From Candidula unifasciata (Eukaryota; Mollusca; Gastropoda; Stylommatophora; Geomitridae), in the NCBI GenBank assembly GCA_905116865.2, contig CAJHNH020001576.1, positions 1-64,000 of the forward strand: 64,000 bases of DNA, given 5' to 3'. Positions 12,511 to 64,000 of this stretch are shown one piece after another. How positions within the stretch are numbered: position 1 is the first letter of the stretch; every line of letters starts with the position of its first letter. The notes under the pieces are model-generated. The model worked only from the letters and a program-made list of their open reading frames with translations. It was not told where the DNA came from and searched no databases. A program made the translations under genes and the position numbers.

Positions 12511-12724
12511 TTACATCCGACTGGTGTGGCCATTACCAGTGACCTCATTATATCTTCCTTGAAGGTTGAACGGGGTATCTGGGATCTGCCTTGATGGTCT
12601 GCCATCCAGACCGAGATTTGTTAATCTCAGCATGGTATGGTAAACCTTGAGGTAGCAGCTCAGAGGGGGCAACCTGATAAAAAGCTATACAAACAACTTG
12701 TCTGTATCCAGTGATGCCAATAAT

Positions 12725-13000
12725 AAGTGTCTAAAGGACCCTTTTCATGACCCTCTGCATCATATGGCATATGGCGCTAGACCTATTTTTCTCTAGATCA
12801 ATCAGCACTCCATGGGTGACATATCCAATACCATACTCTGGCTGCCTTTACTTCCCAGAACATTATCTGGTACCCATTTTAGGCTAGGTCAATAGGAGAG
12901 CCAAGTTTTATGTTAAAAAAATTTTTGGGGGGACAGATTTGAACCTTTGACCTTCAGCCAAAGGGCAAGCATCTAGCCACTATGCTACCTCAGCTCTGCA
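12725..13000 (-). mobile_element. SINE-B copy
   Basis: TCTAAAGGACCCTTTTCATG through ACTATGCTACCTCAGCTC. Follows the 26-bp array. Confidence 0.7.
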
Positions 13001-13489
13001 TGGATATTACAGTCAAAAATATTTAAATTTGCATTCATCTTTATCATGATCAGGGTTTTCTTTTCCCATCTCTAATCACCAACCAGCCCACACTGGTCGT
13101 TCTGTTTTGCCAATTCTGCAGTTTGCTACAGTCCTCCCCATTTTATTCATCCCTACCTCAATCCTTAACTGTCCATAATTAAAACTAGACAAGACCATGT
13201 GAGAAATGCAGAAATTTACAAGAACCATTGGAACAACACCTAAACAAAATTCATTTAAAAACAAAGAGTGAAATGGTTTGACATAAATGAACCCAATGAT
13301 GCATTGGGAGTATACTACATTAAAGTAGAAAAATAAAGATGTAGGGGACGACCTTGAAGAAGATGACTGAAGGAATCACTGATACCTTAAAACTCCATAG
13401 CATACCAGGTAACCTAGTGTGCCCTTTCTCAGATACCAATCATCTGTTAACCTAGCGGTACAAATAAGAATTCGGACCACACCAAAAAA

Positions 13490-13790
13490 AAAGAAAGAAT
13501 ATTGAATGTTGAATTAAGAATCGACATAACAGCACTTGGGAAACCCCCATAAGCGCTCCATCCCCATCTTTAGCAGCAAGCAAAGAGTTAAAATTCCGAT
13601 GGTACCAGTAACTGCCTAATGTATATCTGTCTCGCCATTCCCCTGAGTGTTGAGCGTCGGCCAGATCTGCTTGTAACTCCTTGCAGTGTCATTCTCCTCA
13701 GACCATAATGATTTATCTGTGCCTCGGCACTGTTCACTCGCTCACAAAGGGCCCTCACAACATTCAGCTTGTAAAAAAAAAAAAAAAAAA
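13490..13790 (-). mobile_element. NLR-1 3' end
   Basis: Tail TTGAATGTTGAATTAAG, then reverse-strand coding remnants including CAGTAACTGCC and TTGAGCGTCGGCC. Decayed; ends in an A-run near 13,788. Confidence 0.72.
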
Positions 13791-13860
13791 CAGAAAGAAA
13801 GAATCTCTACTTTTCTTCTCCTTGTATTTTTAAATTCTTTCTGTTTCTTTTACCCTAAGG

Positions 13861-14044
13861 CTGGGGATCTCAATCTTCCTAAAGCCGCGACCCTTTTAAT
13901 GAAGTTTCTTATGTTGTGGCGACCCTCAGCCATACAATTGTTTTTGTTACTACTTCAGTACTTTAGTGAATATGTGTTTTCTGATGGCCTTTGGGTTGTT
14001 TGACCCAAAAAAGGGGGTCGCAACCCACAGGTTGAGAACGGCTG
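13861..14044 (+). mobile_element. SPIN-like hAT miniature transposon
   Basis: A 184-bp element with hAT-type ends: the left end resembles CAGCGGTTCTCAACCTT, and the right end reads GGTTGAGAACGGCTG. Inner sequence (GCGACCCTTTTAATG, ATGTTGTGGCGACCC, GTGTTTTCTGATGGCCTT, GGGGGTCGCAACCCACAG) matches what I recall of the SPIN non-autonomous consensus. Flanks CCCTAAGG and CCCTGTAG may be a decayed 8-bp target duplication. No transposase is present. Confidence 0.82.
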
Positions 14045-14094
14045 CCCTGTAGGTTTTAGTGCTAGGACATTGTGTTTAGTTATTATCAGATTTT

Positions 14095-14490
14095 CTCAAC
14101 TCAGATCAGGAGCTTGTCATGATGTTCTGCCCAGGACATTCTGGTGTGTGGGATCATGAGCAGGTTGATAGGCTGGTGCTGCTGCTCCTCTGGGCAGTGA
14201 GCTACTTTATGATGAAGCAGATGTGGTGAAGGCTCTTTGGAACCAGATGGAAAGTGCAACAGAACAGGCAGAGTGTTTATACTCTGAACGACTGATTCAT
14301 CAGAGAGTAGGCAGAGAGTTTTGATAGTTTTCAGTGTGCAGGGAAAACGACAGGTATTCTTTAAATCAGGATGCTGCTGGAACATCAGTATGGGAACTTT
14401 TTTTTTGGGCTGAGAAAGGGGACAGAGCACATGTGGGAATGCTGTGAGTGCAGGGATGTCAGTTCTTGATTTATTCATTCATTCAGTAAT
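14095..14490 (+). mobile_element. Decayed NLR-1 fragment just upstream of the gene
   Basis: Resembles the RNase H to C-terminal region (ATGAGCAGGTTGATAGGCTG, GGGAATGCTGTGAGTGCAGG) and ends in ATTC repeats. It stops about 200 bases before the start codon of the cassette gene. Confidence 0.7.
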
Positions 14491-14698
14491 TAAGCTTTTC
14501 ACAAGTGTCGTATCCAGATTCAGAATCTTTTTCTCATTCCTTCATTCTTTGGAATTAAAAAATCAAATTTTCCACAAGCCCCACATTAGTGATTTTGTTG
14601 TACAACTGTACTCATTCTGTTCAGTGCATACATCATTTTTTGTAGAAATCACTCGTCAGCTAAAGCATCATTCTTCTTATCAAACAGAAAACTCCAAC
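14491..14698 (+). promoter_or_regulatory. Candidate promoter and 5' UTR of the cassette gene
   Basis: About 200 bases separate the ATTC-tailed end of a retroelement fragment from the start codon. The stretch holds an AT-rich run (GGAATTAAAAAATC near 14,552) and pyrimidine-rich initiator-like sites. No clear TATA box can be fixed. The assignment rests only on its position before the signal-peptide exon. Confidence 0.35.
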
Positions 14699-61452
<46,754 letters not shown>

Positions 61453-62084
61453 GTGAGTTCCTCATTTTGTTTGTTCTTTTTTTTTCTTACACATCTCTAA
61501 GCCCTCTGTTAATTCGTACTCATATGGACACCTTGCAAATAAGAATATATTTATTTGTAACTCCATTTGTAATTTCTACTGACTGTGATATACATTACTT
61601 TAAATTCTGGTAACTCTGATATCTCAAAACCCAAACATGCCAGAAAGGAATCATAATAAACAAATAGGAACATTTAGCTGTAAACTGTGGTATAAAAACC
61701 CAAGTTTAGCCAATAAACTTGATTGAGAAACACAGTTGAAATTATGATCAAGCCCTTTTTTTTTAAAGGAGCTGGTTGGAGGTGGTCAGATTAATTTGTT
61801 TCAATCAAATAAGCAAGCAAGCAAGCATATCTGTTAACTAAACTGCTCAGATATTCTTTACTTTAACTCCTACTGGCTCGCATATTTCTCACTTTAACTC
61901 CTGTTTAAGTACTGAGCAAGTGCACTTATATACACCAACTGATGCCATTGTTTTGACATCCGACTGTGAGTATGCCCACCAAGCAACAGATTATAAACAC
62001 AATATTCATACAAATACTGCGCTAGCAGCGCCATACTTGGACACTATCAGAGGCTAACCTATGTAAATAAACACTTGTGAAATG

Positions 62085-62430
62085 ATATGCCTGAGGAAAG
62101 CCGCCAACCTAACTGTCAGAGACAAAGTGAGAAATGATATTATCCGACGGACTGTGGGAACAACACTATGCACTAGATTTATAAAGAAACAGAAGGTCAA
62201 ATGGTTTGGTCTTCTCATCAGATTGCAGCTACAAAAACTACCATCACAGGCGCTACCTAGTAAAAAAAAAATCTCCTATGAAAGCAAGAGGTCAACCCAA
62301 GAGGAAATGGATTGATGACATTAAAGACCTGCTACATTACCATGCAATTACATTGCTATTTATCAAGAAGTGGATCACAAACTGTTCCTCTCCATAATGC
62401 TTAACAGCAAAAGTGGAAATTGATGATGAT
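62085..62430 (+). mobile_element. Non-LTR C-terminal fragment with GAT tail
   Basis: RDKVRNDIIRRTVGTTLCTR then KKQKVKWFGLLIRLQLQKLP, and, after a frameshift, ARGQPKRKWIDDIKD. The end has GATGATGATAGTGATGAT. Confidence 0.72.
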
Positions 62431-62454
62431 AGTGATGATTTCAGCTGACTTTTT

Positions 62455-63630
62455 TAAACTACTGCTGACTCAGAAATCTATTATTTTAACTTCTTCTGAC
62501 TCAGAAATCTATTATTTTTACTAACATTGACTTAGATATTTATTATTTTAATTACTGCCTACTCAGATGTCTATTATAACTATTACTGATTCAGAATTCT
62601 ATTATTTTAACCACTACTGACTCAGATATCTATTATGTTTGCTAATACTGAATCCAAAATGTATTTTTTAGAACTATTAATGACTCAGATATCTTTTATT
62701 TTAACTACTGCTGACTCAGATATCTATTATCTTTACTACTTATGACTCAGATATCTGTTATTTTAATTAATACTGACTCAGATATTTATTATCTTTACTA
62801 CTTATGACTCAGATATCTGCTATTTTAACTACTACAGACTCAAATGTCTGTTTTTTTAACTACTGCTGACTCAGATATCTATTATCTTTACTACTTATGA
62901 CTCAGATATCTGTTATTTTAACTAATACTAACTCAGATATCTCTTATCTTTACTACTTATGACTCAGATATCTGTTATTTTAACTACTACAGACTCAGAT
63001 ATCTGTTATTTTAACTAATACTGACTCAGATATCTGTTATTTTAACTAATACTGACTCAGAAATCTATTATCTTTACTATTTATGACTCAGATATCTGTT
63101 ATTTTAACTACTACAGACTCAGATATCTGTTATTTTAACTACTACAGACTCATATATCTATTATCTTAACTAGTTATGACTCAGATATCTGTTATTTTAA
63201 CTAATACTGACTCAGATATCTATTATCTTTACTACTTATGACTCAGATTTCTGTTATTTTAACTGCTACAGACTCAGATATCTGTTATTTTAACTAATAC
63301 TGACTCAGATATCTATTATCTTTACTATTTATAACTCAGATATCTGTTATTTTAACTACTACAGACTCAGATATCTGTTATTTTAACTACTACAGACTCA
63401 GATATCATCTTAACTATTACTGACTCAGATATCTGTTATTTTAACTACTGCTGACTCAGATATCTTTTATTTTTACTACTTATCCTAACTATTTATGACT
63501 CAGATATCTATTATTTTAATTATAACTAACTCAAGTATGTATTATGTTAACTACTACTGACTCAGATATCTATTATTTTAATTATAACTAACTCAAGTAT
63601 GTATTATGTTAACTACTACTGACTCAGATA
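62455..63630 (+). repeat. 31-bp array of acceptor-like units
   Basis: About 37 copies of GACTCAGATATCTGTTATTTTAACTACTACA. Each unit has a T-rich run, branch-site-like TTAAC or CTGAC, and CAG. The array fills the intron after exon A7, up to near the window end. Copies vary by scattered substitutions, with two homogenised subtypes (GTTATTTTAAC and ATTATCTTTAC). Confidence 0.92.
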
Positions 63631-63639
63631 TCTTTCGAG

Positions 63640-63720
63640 TGTGTGTGCATGTGTCTGTGTGTTTGTTTTTGTATGTATGTGTATAGTATATGTGTGTGGT
63701 GTGTGTAGTATGTGGGTGTT
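63640..63720. repeat. TG-rich microsatellite
   Basis: GTGTGTGCATGTGTCTGTGT and TATGTGTGTGGTGTGTGTAG. Confidence 0.8.
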
Positions 63721-63787
63721 TTAACCCTTCCACCTCCTATCTCTCCAAGTGATTAAACAACTCTTCTGTGCTGTTGATATGGCCAGT

Positions 63788-64000
63788 TAGTTAGTTAGTT
63801 AGTTAGTTAGTTGGGTTATCCTCATTGCACTCCGGACATGTCCATAGGTGCTCAGATCCTCCCCTCAGTATGAACCCCAACGTCCGATGGCTAATAGTAC
63901 CAGTTCTATGTTGATTAACAAGTCTTCTGGCGTAGCTGGTGTGCGTCTCGTTTTTTGCTGTGCCGATCTTAATTCCCAAGTCTGCCATTCTGGCGAGTGA
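63788..64000 (-). mobile_element. NLR-2 3' end with AACT tail, runs off the window
   Basis: GTTAGTTAGTTAGTTAG tail, then a reverse-strand frame with RRLVNQHRTGTISHRTL and LWTCPECNEDNP, the same family as 44,190 and 58,090. Confidence 0.78.

Overview
This window is eukaryotic nuclear DNA, very probably from a gastropod mollusc, perhaps a heterobranch or freshwater snail. It is AT-rich with long introns. It is packed with tRNA-derived SINEs, 5'-truncated non-LTR retrotransposon tails, small inverted-repeat DNA transposons and minisatellites. One small element resembles the SPIN family of hAT transposons, which is known from a pond snail. The species call is inference; the eukaryotic call rests on spliced exons and repeat types. 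No rRNA, CRISPR or bacterial gene structure was seen.

Layout: 1-14.6 kb is intergenic and mostly repeats (R1 hairpin-rich repeats at 2.8-5.3 kb, a 63-bp array at 6.2-7.2 kb, SINEs and retroelement fragments at 7.2-10.1 kb, a 26-bp array at 11.4-12.5 kb, a SPIN-like element at 13.9 kb). From 14,699 to the right edge runs one plus-strand gene, for which I reconstructed 22 coding exons by hand (about 665 codons, open at the 3' side). All 21 visible introns have GT-AG ends. All junctions keep one open frame.

The gene encodes a secreted protein: a signal peptide exon, then tandem cysteine-rich cassettes. Each cassette is an A exon (intron phases 1 to 2), a B exon (2 to 1) and one or two short linker exons (1 to 1). 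A+B carries seven cysteines in a fixed pattern, with an eighth in the linker. The cassettes alternate between two types. Even-numbered cassettes have exactly 115-nt A exons and 125-nt B exons three times over; odd ones vary. The linker before an even cassette is 96 nt in one exon, or 42+54 and 36+54 nt in two. The repeat unit is therefore a two-cassette dimer. I do not recognise the domain family and assign no function.

The introns hold the rest. In three of them (starting at 26,510, 47,344 and 58,058) a minisatellite begins on the 5' splice site and repeats sequence from the exon-intron junction. Other notable items are a 1.37-kb GC-rich retroposon with a perfect 15-bp target duplication, non-LTR elements whose simple-repeat tails have grown into large microsatellites, hAT-like and piggyBac-like MITEs, and decayed duplicates of exon B1. 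No transcript data were available. Exon calls rest on splice sites, reading frame, length periodicity and cysteine pattern. Repeat boundaries are approximate except where target duplications or terminal repeats are stated.
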